Origin: Apus apus
Lineage: Eukaryota; Chordata; Aves; Apodiformes; Apodidae
NCBI RefSeq assembly: GCF_020740795.1
Contig: NC_067285.1
Location: 81,239,342 to 81,303,341, forward strand
Length of the DNA stretch: 64,000 nucleotides
Reading direction: 5' to 3'
Under the pieces are notes generated by a model that made no database searches, had not been told where the DNA came from, and saw nothing but the letters and a program-made list of their open reading frames with translations. Numbering within the stretch: the stretch's first letter is position 1; each line of letters begins with the position of its first letter. Positions 1-13,269 of this stretch are shown here, in pieces. Both the position numbers and the translations under genes were made by a program.

Positions 1-873
1 GGAATGGCTATCTAACGAAACAATTAACCTTACATCAATAATTTTAAAAAAACGACCAAAAAAAAGCATAGGGAAAGCTAATGTAGGAATCAGTTAAGAA
101 TTCAAATGTGACAGTAACTATGGGGAAGGGATGCCATAGAAAAGTCTATCCAGTGTTTACTGAGAAGAAGTGGGGAAAAAATGGGATGGGGAAGTTGGAG
201 GTGTGTACAAGACCCCTAGGACCAGATGCTAGTCACCCTTTTCCACAATGATGGGGAAGTGCATATTAAAAAAAAAATAAAATAGTTATGCCAACATCTG
301 CAGATGACAAAACAGCTAGGACAGAGCAGTCATACAGAACAGTAAGGATCACTTGCTGAAGTGAGCCCATTCAAACAAAATGCATTTTAATACAGGCAAC
401 TCCAGAAGTAAAATATGTCAGCCTAAGAAATGCAAATCTTGCTATGAAAGGTATGTAGCTGCCTACAAGAAAGCAATGACTGGAAAGAATGAGGAGCACA
501 TAACAGATAAATAACTCATTGTGAGATTCCAGTACAACAGTGGTGGCAAGGAAGAGCTCACAGGGGTAAAGAAGCTTGATGAGATTACTGGCCTTGCTAA
601 CCAAGAGAAATAAAAAGGCCATGTTATCTCTGCATATGGCACCAGCAACACTTCTTTTGCATACTGTCCTGGTGCATGCATCATGAAGATGCTGTTAAAA
701 CCCCTGTGAGACAGTGCACAGGGAGACGTCACACATACATCTGAGTCATGGCAAAAAAACAAAAAAATCAACACAGCTTGCAGGGAGAGATTCAAACAGC
801 TCACCCAAAGAAATAAAAAATTTTTAAAAGCACCAAAGCGTACCCTGACAATACACTTTAATAGCCTTTGCAG

Positions 874-930
<57 letters not shown>

Positions 931-1560
931 CCACACTGTACTTAAGTGCTTCTACATGGGGGAGAAGGGATGAGGCAATGGGTGGGAATGCACAACTGAT
1001 AAAATTCACATCAGGAACTAAAAAAAAACAAAACAAAAAAAACACAACAACAAAACATAAAACTAAAATACAGGGAGGGGAGCTCTGCTTTGTGACTGCT
1101 AGAACAATCCAGAAGCTTTTGGCAAAATAGGTGGCTTTTGGAATTACATGTAATGGATGCTGGTGATGGGAGTTAAGATCAGATGCTGCACCATCCATTT
1201 AGCTTCACAGGAGACATCAAAGTGAAAACTCTGTAAACACTAGGAAACACCAGGCGAGAGGGTTTGGCTTTGTCTTTCCCTTAACTCCTCCTCTTTTCCA
1301 GCCCTGAAATATCCAAATTAATTTGATACACATTGCAACCAACATAGATTACTCTTAAAGCCCCGAGTTTTTAAACCGACAGTGCAAAGCTGAGGCATTT
1401 TAAAAACAACTCTGAGTTGCCACAACAGAGATACACTGTTACTTTTCATAGCAGTGGATTATTAAAACTAATGAAAATAATCCTTCTCACTCTCAAATTA
1501 CTTCCACGAGCAGACAACATGCCTCTCTGCCTCCAAGGCGTCCAGAGGCGAGTGTTTAGG
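1..1560. other. AT-rich noncoding DNA, probably intron of the left-edge gene
   Basis: Apart from the A tract, no gene or known repeat is recognised. If the exon at 2,070-2,181 is real, this is the start of its first intron. Confidence 0.4.
874..925. repeat. 52-base A tract
   Basis: This is an uninterrupted run of A on the plus strand. It produces long poly-Phe frames on the other strand that are not genes. It could be a simple repeat or the tail of a retrocopied RNA; an AATAAA lies about 60 bases before it. Confidence 0.95.
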
Positions 1561-1688
1561 TTAAAAAAACATTAAAAATAGTAAAAACCTCGTCTGCACC
1601 GACAGTGCCTGCTCTTTGCCCTGAGCGTACATGGCCCTCCGATACCGACTCTCCCTCCCCAGGTGCTTCACGCTCCGCCAGCTGCCCT

Positions 1689-1752
1689 GCAGGTGGGCCA
1701 GGATCTAGCCCTCCCTCGGTGCAGGTGGGCCAGGATCTAGCCCTCCCTCGGT
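1689..1752. repeat. Exact 32-bp tandem duplication
   Basis: Positions 1,689-1,720 and 1,721-1,752 are identical, starting gcaggtgggccaggatctag and ending cctccctcggt. No mismatch separates the two, so the duplication is recent or an assembly artefact. It lies at the edge of the left CpG island. Confidence 0.95.
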
Positions 1753-2069
1753 GCAGCAGGGCAGCTGCAGCCCGCAGCGCGGCCAGGGACAACTCGGGCC
1801 TCGCTGTGCGGGCACCCGCCGCGGCCGGGCCGCCACGCCCGCCTCACCCAGGAAAGGAAACGCATCCCTCCCGGCGCCTGCCCCGCCTCACAGCGGCGCC
1901 TGACGCCGAGGACGCGGTTCCAGGGCGCTGCTGCTGCCCGCTCGGGAACGGCAGCCCCACAGGGGCCGGGCGCCGGGACCACCGCCGGCTCCTGGAACGG
2001 CTCTGCCCCCGCGCCGCCAGCCCCTCAACACGGCGGCCTGGCGCCGGGCAGGGGGCCGGGGCCTCTCAC

Positions 2070-2181
2070 CTTGCCCCTTCGGGCCCTGCTGCCCCCTCCT
2101 CCCCCGGGGCAGGCGGCGGCGGGACGCGGCCCCTCCGCCGGGACGCCACAGGGCCCCGCGCGCGGGGCTCTCGGCCGCCAT
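2070..2181 (-). CDS. Putative first coding exon of an unidentified gene running off the left edge
   Basis: An ATG at 2,181-2,179 sits in a strong Kozak context (gttaaaATGGCGG) in a CpG island. The frame runs MAAESPARGALWRPGGGAAS and on through an Arg/Gly-rich stretch for 37 codons plus one base, then meets a good donor, GGGGCAAG|gtgaga. The peptide is low in complexity and matches no family I recognise, and no second exon could be recognised in the remaining 2 kb. The frame is also open upstream, so part of its openness is due to GC content. An exon is likely; its gene is unknown. Confidence 0.45.
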
Positions 2182-2496
2182 TTTAACGGCGCGGGGGCGG
2201 CTGCTGCTGCGGGGGGCGGCCTGCGGGGGCCGGGGTATAGCTAAGATAAAATAGAATAAAATAAAAATCACAGCCTTAAGTTGCCGCGTCCCCTGGAGCG
2301 GCACCTTGTCTCGACCTGCGATGTGATGCCTGGCAGATCCAAGCCGGGCGGGCAGCCTGGCAGGTCTTGCTGAGAGCGGTGCCGCCTTCTGCGCCCTCGC
2401 TGGTCTCCCTGTAACGCGCCGTATCCCCAGGCCCGGGGAGGGCTCGGCAGGCGCTCCGGGAAGCCAGCACTGCTTGTGGGACGCTGCCGGCAGCAC

Positions 2497-2556
2497 GGCC
2501 CCCTGCTCCCCGGCCCCCTGCTCCCCGGCCCCCTGCTCCCCGGCCCCTGCTCCCCC
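2497..2556. repeat. 15-bp GC-rich minisatellite, 4 copies
   Basis: The unit ggccccctgctcccc is repeated exactly at 2,497, 2,512 and 2,527, with a fourth imperfect copy to 2,556. Because the unit is five codons long it yields repetitive open frames on both strands, which are not genes. Confidence 0.95.
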
Positions 2557-2599
2557 GGCCCCGCTGCAGCGGGGAGGCCTGGCCGGCCCTTCTGCAGCG

Positions 2600-5179
2600 C
2601 GGCCCTTCCGTGGGCAGGTCAGCCCAGCTCCTCACACCCCATCGATGAGGAGGAGCTGCGCTAATACCACGTTGTTGCCTTTTAAATGCCATCAGCAGGT
2701 GCCAGACTGACTGCTGGTACAGGCATTTAGTAAAATACATGGGTTGTTGTGGGGGGGTTTTGTTTGTTTTTGAACTGCACAAAAGGTATTTACAGACGGC
2801 ACTCATCCGTGGGCAACAGCGCAGAGATCAACTGGTTCAAACAACGAGCAGCCTGTTTCTCAGCGTAGCTGGAGGGAGGGTGCTCCGGCTGGAGGCCGCG
2901 GCAGCGCTGCGGCCTCACCGGGCGCTGGCAGCAGCTGCCTGGGCTGGGAGGGCAACGGGGAAGGGCTCGGCCCAGCGCTGTGCAGCAAAGGGCGGGCGTG
3001 CGCCTGCCTTGGACCGTAACCTGTCATTTTTGCTCCACAGTAAATCAAGGCCGATGCCCTTATAAATCCTGCTCCTCGGGAAGAATGCAGAGGGCCAGGA
3101 AGTGCGTGGAGTAGAAAACAGGGCTAGTTTTCTTTTCAGTGCCAAGAGCACATCAGTGACACTCAGTGCTGTGCTGGGTCAGGCCTTCACCCTCTGCAAA
3201 ATTAATACCAACAACTCCTTCATCTAAGGAGCAGATAGTAACAGTGCCCTCCACCACCCCCTCCCATGCACTTCTCTGCCTTTCTTTCCTCCTGTTAGAA
3301 CAGCAGTAGCCTCTGAAGCAGCTGCACTAATTAGTTGCTATTACACTTCTTGGGAGGCTGGAAGAACACACTGCCTCTGACCTCAAGCTTTGCAATGCAC
3401 CTTAGCAGCTTATTACTGCTATTGCATGGCAGCAGTGGTTCATTTCATAGTTACTTTGAAAGAGCGCTGAAAAATAATCTTAGACTAATGCACAGTCTCT
3501 CCAGAAGACTGCTGTTAAACTGTCTATAACCAAGTGTCCAAACACTGCACAAAGCTGTTTCATTTGCTTAACATCAACTCACTAGCAATTAATATGCCTG
3601 ACATAACAGTGCACTGCAAGGCCCATAAAATCTGTAGCAGTAGGGGAGTGAAATGATTATAACTTTTTTTTTTATTATTTATTTCTCAGTAATACCAGAC
3701 TACTGTTCGGGCACTGTCATCTTTTCAGAGCAAGAAGCTGAGCAGCATCTGAACAGCTGTTGTTTACTGAAGCAATAATTAGCAATGAACCAGTCAAAAT
3801 ACCTGCTACCTTCCGCAGGAGCTCAGTGGTCACTTGCACCCTGTGTGTGGAAGCAGAGAAGCTCTCACCTCACATGTAGACTATTTGTAATAAAAATCTT
3901 CACTTAACTAACTTTAAGAGACGAAATATTTAAAATAGCTGTGTCAGCCAGCTGTATGCATACAAGAAATCCTTCTGACCTCATTGTGGGCTGGGAAGCA
4001 CAGACTTCAACTCATACGAGATGTCTTAAACACAGTGGGGTTTAGCTGGTGGGGGGCAGAACACACTCCAAGTAAGGTGGTTCTGCTGAAACGGGCTCTA
4101 CTGGCTTCAGGCTAGGCCAGCTGCACCCTGCTCTGCAGACTGAAACCTCTGGGGAAGTACACGTGCAAAACCATTTGTCAGGACTACAAGTCTCCTGGTC
4201 TTACAAGGCTTTTTAGCTTAGTTGGAGAGAGCAGCAAGAGCGAAGAGGACGGCTGCAGAAGACAAGGGAGCAAAGAGGTAGCAATGGGCCATGTTGAAGG
4301 CGGACCTTCTGATTCCACACCTGGGTGAAACCTAGAGATCTCTATGTTCTTCCAGGGGAGGAAATTGCTGGGGAGAAAGCAAGACACCCAGAAGTAGCCA
4401 CTTGTTTATTGATTAGGACATGCTGCTGGTACATTTGAGTTTGCAAACAGGAATCTGAGCTCTGTGTGTTTTTATACACACACACACACAGCTGTATACA
4501 TCCCATGTAAGGCTCAGAAATCTGAGTACTAAGGAAGGCTATAGTTTTAACCATTTTAATGGCCTGCTGCTGTCCAAAGAGATAGTTATGTGCCTTTCTC
4601 CCACCTCTTCCCAGCCAAAGCTTCCCATCACTTGTGCCAGCACTTCCACACCTGTTGTGATCCTGTTGCGAGCCACTCTGAGGACTTTTAATTCCCTGCT
4701 CCACTGAGATTCATTCTCTGTAGATCAAAGCTCCCTGTATGCCTTCAGGCAGCACAAGACAAGCATGACTGTGGACCCAAGTGAGAGGATAGCAAGCTGC
4801 AGCCAGAGTCTGTGTGAAAATAAGACAGGGGCAGGACCTCATCGACTAGAGTCAGTTTAAGCAGCTGTCCCATAACAGTTCCCGTTGCTTGCTCCCTCTG
4901 TGGCCCATTAAATATACACAAAGTAGAACTAACTCGAGATTGAGAAAGCCATACCTCACATGAGCAGTAGCAGCCTGAGGCTCTTCCCATCTGGGCTCTT
5001 GGAGTTGGAAGTTTAACTGTCCAGGTTTTAGGTCTCCAGGCCAGGAGAACACTGGAAGTAGTCAGTCTCCAATGACCTACGTAAGGCTGCCAGCCATGGC
5101 AGAGCAAGTCGGATGCTTCACAAACAGGCATCTGCCCTGCTCCAGAGAGTCCATCTCCTGCATCAAAAGACTCACTTAC
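2600..5179. other. Noncoding sequence, no gene recognised
   Basis: Contains the GC-rich shore at 2,870-3,010 and a short AC repeat at 4,476-4,490. Open frames here lack family resemblance or paired splice sites. Confidence 0.5.
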
Positions 5180-5226
5180 AAAACTTATAGGTACATTTCC
5201 GCTAACAGCTGTCAAGTCAGTGGCTC
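5180..5226 (-). other. 47-base exon-like segment with strong splice sites (unverified)
   Basis: On the minus strand, a pyrimidine-rich acceptor (tttctttattcag|GAGCC) and a near-consensus donor (AGTTTT|gtaagtgag) bound 47 bases that can read GATDLTAVSGNVPISF. No family is recognised and no partner exon was found. It may belong to an unannotated minus-strand transcript, coding or not, or be a decoy. Confidence 0.2.
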
Positions 5227-8200
5227 CTGAATAAAGAAAATAAAAACAATTTGACATAAATTTCCTGACCAGCACGACACCATAAGGCAGAAGCTTAAGG
5301 GATGTCTTCCAGATTTAGATGATAGGAACCTAATGGCCTTTCAGCCACCTTTTCCATGCTGGAGCTGCCACTACACAGGTTCAGTTGTTTTAAAATAAAC
5401 ATGGTGATATTTACATAGATGTAAATAAAATCAAGTCACAGCATGCCATACCTATCAAGTCTATTAAGACATACCCCATGTGGTGTTGTGAGGCACAAGG
5501 CCAAATGAGTTCAACAACCAGTTCAAACAGAATAGTGGCCTCAAAGTGGCTGGCCTGGGGCGTTATTAAACAGAAAACTGAAATATCTGGAAGCAGAAGG
5601 GCTTTGCATTTCCTCATTCTTGTTGGCATGTGCATAAATCATTGCAATTCAGGAAAGCAGCACCATTTGTTTTCCAGAGTCCTATTTCTTTTATAAGTAA
5701 GGGCAGACAAGAAGCACTCAATCAAAATGCTACGGATGTGGTGCTAGCTGACAAACAAAAGGAGATGTGGAGCTGACAACCCATAGTTAAGAAAGGCTGG
5801 TGAGCCTGAATCTTGCAGTTCACACGTTGTGTCAGATTCCCCCCATGCCTTAGCCCACCAGAACATTGAACCAGAGGAGCTCAAATAAAAGTGTATCTAT
5901 CTTTCTAGGTGCAAGTTGTAACGGTACTGTAGGATTTCAGGTGCTATAAGCGCCATCAGAGGGTTCACACAGGTTCAGCTGCTGTGACTAATGGGATTTA
6001 TACAACCTTTGATCAAAACAGTTCCATTGGCAAAACATTTGTACTGCACAAAATGTGTAAGACCAATTAGGCTATGACAAGCTTTCCAGTGAAAATCCTA
6101 GATCGTGTTGCAGGGTTAGAAGCTTAAAATAAACCAAACAAACAAAGCAACTGCATATTATAGTACAAATCTCCCATCACTTCTTGAGTCAGTACCCCCA
6201 CCACAAAAGTGCTTAAGCAATGTGTAGTGTGAGCACCTTTTTATAGGGAGGAGAGGTGGGCGCTGTAGAGAGGATGGCCCAAACACCGTACCCTTGGCTG
6301 TGTACTGTCTTCCAGACTAGAAGCCTCTTGCACATAAGAAAAACTGAAGGAGACAGAAAGCCACCCAACTTTCCTCTCTGCCTAGAGTGAGTCTTAGCAT
6401 TGCTGCCTGTGGGTTTTGTACCACTCCTGCTTTGGACCTCCAAAGACCTTGCCCTGTGAATTTGCCTCAGGGACTTGTCTGGCAAGAGCAGAAACCATTG
6501 CTCAAGCTCATGCTGTGTCACATGTACCAAGCCTATGTCACAACAGAGGTATGGTGCAAGAGCAGATTTTGTCCTCAGTGCTGGTGACACACACAGGGTG
6601 GAGCAGGATCAGGTCCTGCATAGGAAAGGGGAAGCAAAGTGGAACACAAATAAAAAGAAAAGGAAATACTAGCTAAAGAAGAGTACACTTCAGTACAGAT
6701 TAAATAAAACACTAGTCGCAAATAAAGGAGCAGGAAGAAAATCCCTGTACCTCAGTGTAGCACAGAAGAGGCACTGTCACAAGGGTTTTAGCAGGAAAGA
6801 AAGCTTGAGACCCTGATCTTTCAGGCAGAGTTCTACCATGCAGGATCTCTCCATCTGCCCCTTAAGCACTGTCTTCTCTCCATGTTATGTCTCCAAAATT
6901 CAGAAGAATAGGCATAGGCTGAAGACCAGGGATATCTGAGATGTATGGGACTGTCCCACCATGTAACCAGGGTTACAAACTTCTGCTTGTCATTTCCAGG
7001 CATCCCTCCCCCCCCCAATCCTCATTTGGAGTGTCAGAGGGAGGGAGGCCTTTTTCCCATCTCCAAGACACCAAGCTTTTCCCTCCAGTGCTTTGCAAAT
7101 GCCTGAGAAGACCTACGCACCACACACCCACAGGAGCAGCAAACAAATCTTGTTAATGGTTTCTTGATGATCTGTGTGCCCAGAAAGAGCACTTATTACT
7201 TCCTGAGATTGAGAAGCATCATCTAAGAGCTTGCTTCCTGTTTATTTTAGGACATATTATATTCTCTTACTACTCTGCTGAGGAAAGCCAAGGTGAAACT
7301 ATTCACTCTTCCCCTTCGCAGTCATCTCATTCAGGCTGTAATAACTCTAGAACAGCATCTGTCTAAGGTATTACCCTAGGCAGAAGTGGAAAGTTTCCTA
7401 GGGTGAAATGATACAATTACTGGCCCACTGCTCAGCACTCCCACTAGGCAAGCTGGCCTCAGAAACAGCAGCGTGAGGGTTGTGAGAGAGCCTCCACACC
7501 TTCCGAGGCCACAGGTCTTGTAATATTTCACACCACAGGGGAGAGGAGGAGGTGAGAACACCAGAGGTTCTTAATAAAACTTATTTTGATACATCACTCT
7601 CTGAAGTGCTCATAACACTGTACAAAAGAAGCCAAGCTTTATACCCATTTTAGAAAGAGATGATAGTTGCAGGCAACAGTAGGCCATGAGCACAGTCAAG
7701 AAAAGACCCCAGGCCTCCCGGTTTCTACAGGTCTAACATGAGAGCAGGCTGCAGTCATGGGAATCTTCTCTTAATGACAGTTTCTCCACAAAGGAACTGA
7801 CATTTTAGCACTAATTTTAAAAACATTTCCACCAACAGTGATGGAAGACTTAAGTGCTGATGTAATTCTCATGGAAATGAGATTTGAAACAGGATCCACA
7901 GTTCCCTGTAGGAGTCTTAAACGTTAGTTTGTTTTACAGCTGCTTTTCAATGCGCATTCAAGCCGTTTCCAAACATTAGTTTAGAAGCTTTTCATACTCA
8001 GGCATGTCTTAAGCCATTCAGCAGATGCTTTTAGGAAGTTTTGCACTTGTGTGAGACCCTCAAGAGAAAAGAGATCTTCAAAGGAATAACAGTATCTACT
8101 TCTGATTGAAAGCCTAGCTTAGTATGCTGCTTGAACACCACTGGGTGCATCCTGCATAGCACACTCTGATCAGGAACGAACTGAACATTCCAAAGAAATA

Positions 8201-11200
8201 TTTTCTTTTAGTGTTAGTTTATATGAAGTTTTGGATTTTTTATTTGTTCTTGACTGAAACACACGTACCTTGCAGCCAGCAGAGACAGCCCTGAGCTGAT
8301 CCTGTTCAGATACAGCCACTCCGACTCTATACCTCCTGGCCCAAGGGTACAAGGATTCCCAGAAAAAAAAAAAAAAGATCCTCTGGTTTTCCACTGGCAC
8401 TTGTTGGAATGGCCAGGCCATGGTTAGCAGTCAGCAGCTCCCACACCATAGAGCAAGTGCAAGAGGAAGACCAAGTCAGATTTTTATTATCAGTGTTCAA
8501 TGCACTGCTGCATTACAACTCCCATTCTGCACTGCTATAGCAGAAGCCCAGGCTCCTAACACTTGAGCAGTGAATTGAAAATCGACTCAGACCACACTGT
8601 AAAAGAAGTGACCTATACTTCTACATTTTAAGCATCAGATGCGATTTCCTTACCATCTTCTGCCAAAGTCTTTCTGTCCTCTAAGTAACCTGGAGACTAG
8701 TCCTCTCCTGTTCTTCCATAAAGTAAGCTACATTGCAATACCCCTTGCAAAGGACACATATGTTGTGCCTCTGCTCCAGGGTTATCAGGAGTCCAGCCAG
8801 ATTGCCACATCTCCCAGCAATGCCGGCTTCCTGACTGATTTGGGGGCATCTTAGCAGCTGCCTGTATGTTCATGTAATAGTCTGTTAGGAGAGCGAACGG
8901 CAGCTGAAGCATAGATGTTTGGTTTATTAGCACAGGTACCACTACCACTTCTCCAGGGAGAAAAGAGGGAAGTTTCTTCCCTACAAGTGCAACTATTCAG
9001 ACTAAGTAGTAAGAGAACATAAAAGCTGCTGCCACCACTTAAACAAGAATAACAATGATATGAACATGAGAAGACAGGAGAGACATTTTATACGCAGTGA
9101 AACTCGTACAAGCTACAGAACCTGACACCTAATGGAGGAAGAGCCAAGGAAGGTCAAAAAAATTACATTGGGAATCTTTGCACTACTTCTAAACTAGAAG
9201 CTTTGCCTGTTGTCAGTGGCCTTTGGTGTGGCTTTCACTGTGTTCATATGGTAGCTATTCATTGCTGGATAATTATTGTGTTTTATTTTTCTATTTACTT
9301 ATCGAGTAAATCAAACTAATAAAAATCCAGCACAGGATTGCCATGGGAACACTCCAGCAAGGACAGATGCAATGTATAGCTGCGAGGACAGAAAGCAGGC
9401 TTCAACTTTATTAAATTATACACAAGGCAATCAATACAACTTAACGCAAACAGCCCTTGCAGGCCCTGCACTAACCATCCAGAAGGCTGTAACTAGTAAC
9501 TAGTAACTTTAGAGCCTCTTGCAACCAAACCTTAAAAACCATCATGCCAAGTTTCTGTAAGGGCCCATCTTCCAGAATGCAGTCTTTCTTGCCCTTCTGT
9601 CACATCCTTCTAAAGGGAATCCCAGAAATAATTTAGTCTACTTTTCTACCCTATAGATACGCCAGGTATTTTTTTTCCCTTCCTTAAAACCCTGGATCTG
9701 TGTTGAATTCTTGCCCTGGCTATCCCAGAATTTGCATTGAAAACAATTAAAACAATACACATAGACAACTGCAAACAGTTTCTGAAAGCAGAAATCAAAT
9801 CAGTGGCAAACAAATCTAAATTGCTGTTTTGCTTAACTTGGTCACTGTCTCTGCAAAGATGGATGACAAGAGACAGGAAAATAGAAACCAGAGAGGAGAT
9901 TAAAGCGATAAAGGGCCTACAACGCTCACAGCAATTTTTCTCCTTAATTTCCTCATATTCAAGGTAATGCCACTGAGAGGAAGCCAACAAAAAGAATTAC
10001 ATGCACTGCCCAGACTGTATTTGTAAAAGGCAGTCGCATCGCTCCTGATCCTTTGTATCGCTTGGCAGTGAGGGCTGTCTTTCTGGACACTGCAGGGAGA
10101 GAAGGTGCCAGGCATTTGATTAGGCCAGATCACAGTCTCCTTAAGTCCCCCAGCTGGGAGCCATCTGGCAGTAACTCATCTGTGCAGGTCATCCCTTCTA
10201 TTGCAATATCTTCCCACCTGCCAGAGTGCTGTGATTATGCTCCCTGCTCACATCCTGTCAAACTTGTCCCAGCAGTGCTGACAAGACCCCCCTCACCCCT
10301 TATTGCAGAGTTAAGAACAGGCCCCCTCACCTTTCTGCAGCATGCATCCTGAAGCAATCCTAAGATCTCTCTTCTTTATTTCTAGTCCTCTTCTGACCAC
10401 AGTTTATCAACAATCAGTTTTCCAATTAAACAATACCTATACCAAGAACTTTGCAGAATGAAAGATAATGTTAATTTGCTTTGCTCCCTCTACCCATACT
10501 TTGCCTGCTTCTGGGATTATTCACTATTTAATTTCCAGTACCAGCCATCATCATTCTAGTCCCTAGACAGAAAGATGTACTGGCTCTGCCTGGCAGACCT
10601 GCAGCACTGAGTATGCAGCTTCAAACCAGGCAGACACCAGTCTTCCCTGTTCAAGATATTTAAGCCACCAGTGGGTGTCACCTGTCGTGATATTGTTCAT
10701 ACAGGACAGCATCCAACTTCTGTGCACAGTCTCTTGCAGCATCTCCAGGACAGAGCTTGACTCTGTCCCTAATATCTCTGCCTTATCTACTATCCCTAAA
10801 AGAAATGCTACATGGTGCCATTCCTTCCCTCTGCTGTTCCCCCACACATACATATATGCATAGGTGCATTTAGATAAGCTTTCCTCAACTACAGGAACTG
10901 TGCCTTCTTTTATTAAATGCAAATAATGTTCCATCTGTATTGCATTATTCCTACTTCATATCTCAGCACTTGGTATTCTTGGTCACCATTACATTGCACA
11001 CCAAAGCTACTGTCTGGCAATTTATGCCAATGCTGCAGTGAAAGGAAGGCTTGTGACTGTGAAACAATCTTTTAATTAATAAAAAAATGCAACTCTAACT
11101 TAAAAGGGGTTCAGTTCACTTCTATGATTCCTGCTTTGAGCTTTCTGAGTGGAAGTGGATGCAGAGGAAGGCACTCAGGGTTACAACTGTAGATTCCTAG

Positions 11201-13269
11201 TCCAACCTATTTAGGATATTGTTTGTCTCTTAATTTCCTCCTTCATAAGGTATTTAAGCAAATATTTAAGAGTAATATCATTATTGCTAACAAGATTGTG
11301 TTTACTCTCCATTGTTATGCACAAGCACACAGTTATAGATAAATTGAGTACTGCATAATTTACCTTTACCATACTATTAAGCTACTGTAACATCTTAATT
11401 CCCATCTCTTCTGATCAAATAGTTTTAGTTAAAGTAACAAGTCAATTGTTTCCTTTCTGCTTAACCCTCTAAGGTGTATTTCATCCTTGAGGCTGAATTA
11501 CTGATGAGTGGCATTTGTTAGCAAAGCAGAGTTTTACAGAATTTTGATTCACTTTTGTTTTTGTTGAACCTATTTATGATAGCTGGCTGGCCATAATGCA
11601 GACATCCTAGTTCTGTAAGTGAAAGGCATTTCTCATTTAAGCATAGGGCTGTGATAAACATTTCCATGTAAAATTGCTGTTTTCTAATTAGTATGTCAAG
11701 GTCGGTATCATTTAGATTGCTAAAGTCTGTCTTTAAAATATAATATGAATATGTATTTTGTTACAAAATCAAGGTAATAAAGTATTCTGTAGCAGCAATG
11801 TGATGATTATGTGGCAAAGCATATGGTTTTAAAAGTTATTTAGGTAAAAACAGTGTCTGATACTGACTCACGAGGAAGGCAGCCTGCACAGGGAACCTCA
11901 GGAAGGTGCTTACTTTCTTCATAGCAGTATTTGGTTCTGATGAGGACTGTCCAGTGGACCAGGATTCTTGCAAAGAGGAATTTCCTAGCAGAACAGAGCC
12001 GAAAATAAAAGGTACTGTTAAAACATTGTCAAATCTGAGGAAGTGGTGATCTGGAACCTAACTTTTCAGTGAATCCCAGCCTCGGCCTGGAACCAAACCC
12101 CAAGCTCTGAACTCTGCAAGTTCACATCTGGGTCCAATCAGACAGCTCAAGCCCATTTCCAAGCAGAGGCAAACTGGAAGGCATGTGGTATTCTGGAGAG
12201 ACAAACCGCAGATGTTTATTGTGCTCTTGTGCCCTTAGCAATTGTTTTAATGGGTTGGAACTCCTACGAGACCATTTGACTTCTGCTCATGTCTATCCTG
12301 TTCTCTTATAATGCTGACTGCAGAAGCCTGAAGCTGTCAACAATCTGCTTCCAGTGTTATTTCAAGGAAAGAAAAGTGAAGTGACATCTGATCTGTTGAG
12401 AGAGGATGGGGAGGGGGATATTTTTAAAATATAAAGCAGCAACAAAGATCTGTATAGAATCGATATTACAATCAATACCTTCTGCCCCTTTGGAAAGCAC
12501 AGCTTAGGATGAAACACAGGCTTCTCCCTCTCTGTTGCAACAACTATCCATTAAAAAGTCTAATACTTACTTTGCCAAGACTGCATTGTCAGTAAGTGTT
12601 TTGAAGCTCTGCAATAATTATTATTGTGCAGTACTGCATTTTAATAATTCAAATAAACCGTGGAACATTATGATCTCTGTGGCTGAGTAAATACTCTGTT
12701 GCAACTCTAGCTTTGGAAAGCATTCTCCATTTCTGTAGAATTGTCTCTTTGCAGAAAGGAGCGTTTTGGAAAAGACTGTCTGCCTTCATAAAGAGCAGCC
12801 CTCAGTGTTGCCAGCCTACCCCAGTCTGTGCAGGGGGAAAAATCTGTGTTTGTGAAGACCATCATCATGTGAGAACTGTGGTTACATGACCTTTTGCTGC
12901 CTGTTGTACCATAAAACCTGTGCCCATATGAAGGGCATTCAGCTCCTTTTCTTTATTCTTCAGCCATGACCGTTTGGAACTGGAACCTATAACCTTCAAT
13001 GCCAACAAGAAACACCTGCCTGTTCAGGCAGGAGTGACACCATGGCATTTCATTTTCTAAATGGCCCTACAGGAACCTGGTCTGAACACAGAGAATGTGA
13101 ACTGCAGAAGTTACTGGGGTGAGGTATTAGCACCAGCCATGTGTACATCCAAGAGACAAACTGACAGAGGAAGGACCGTCCTTCTTTGAGATGAGACACA
13201 GATGGTGAGAGAGGCTTTGTTAAGGGACAGTAAAGAAGTATGAGTGGATCAGGAAGAGAAGAAATGATG
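5227..13269. other. Long gene-free stretch
   Basis: This is unique AT-rich sequence. No recognisable exon, RNA gene or mobile element was found; open frames are short and compositionally unremarkable. Confidence 0.5.

Larger units (their letters stand above)
1770..2600. promoter_or_regulatory. CpG island with a probable leftward promoter
   Basis: The block is GC-rich with frequent CpG and an abrupt drop to AT-rich DNA on the left. It contains a good coding first exon on the minus strand (2,070-2,181). A smaller GC-rich patch at 2,870-3,010 may be a shore of the same island. No TATA box is seen. Bidirectional activity is possible but not shown. Confidence 0.75.

Noticed and set aside
463..1198. 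Two overlapping minus-strand frames of 124-157 codons
   Set aside because: They are open because they read through the 52-base A tract as poly-Phe; the flanks show no coding character.
1605..2806. Long frames in the left CpG island other than the 2,070-2,181 exon
   Set aside because: GC-driven openness and the 15-bp and 32-bp tandem repeats explain them.
4745..5275. Single 176-codon minus-strand frame
   Set aside because: No family resemblance or codon pattern. Only a 47-base part has paired splice sites, and that part is listed separately.
10563..10934. 123-codon minus-strand frame
   Set aside because: No splice-site pair, domain or known repeat; length is within chance for 64 kb in six frames.
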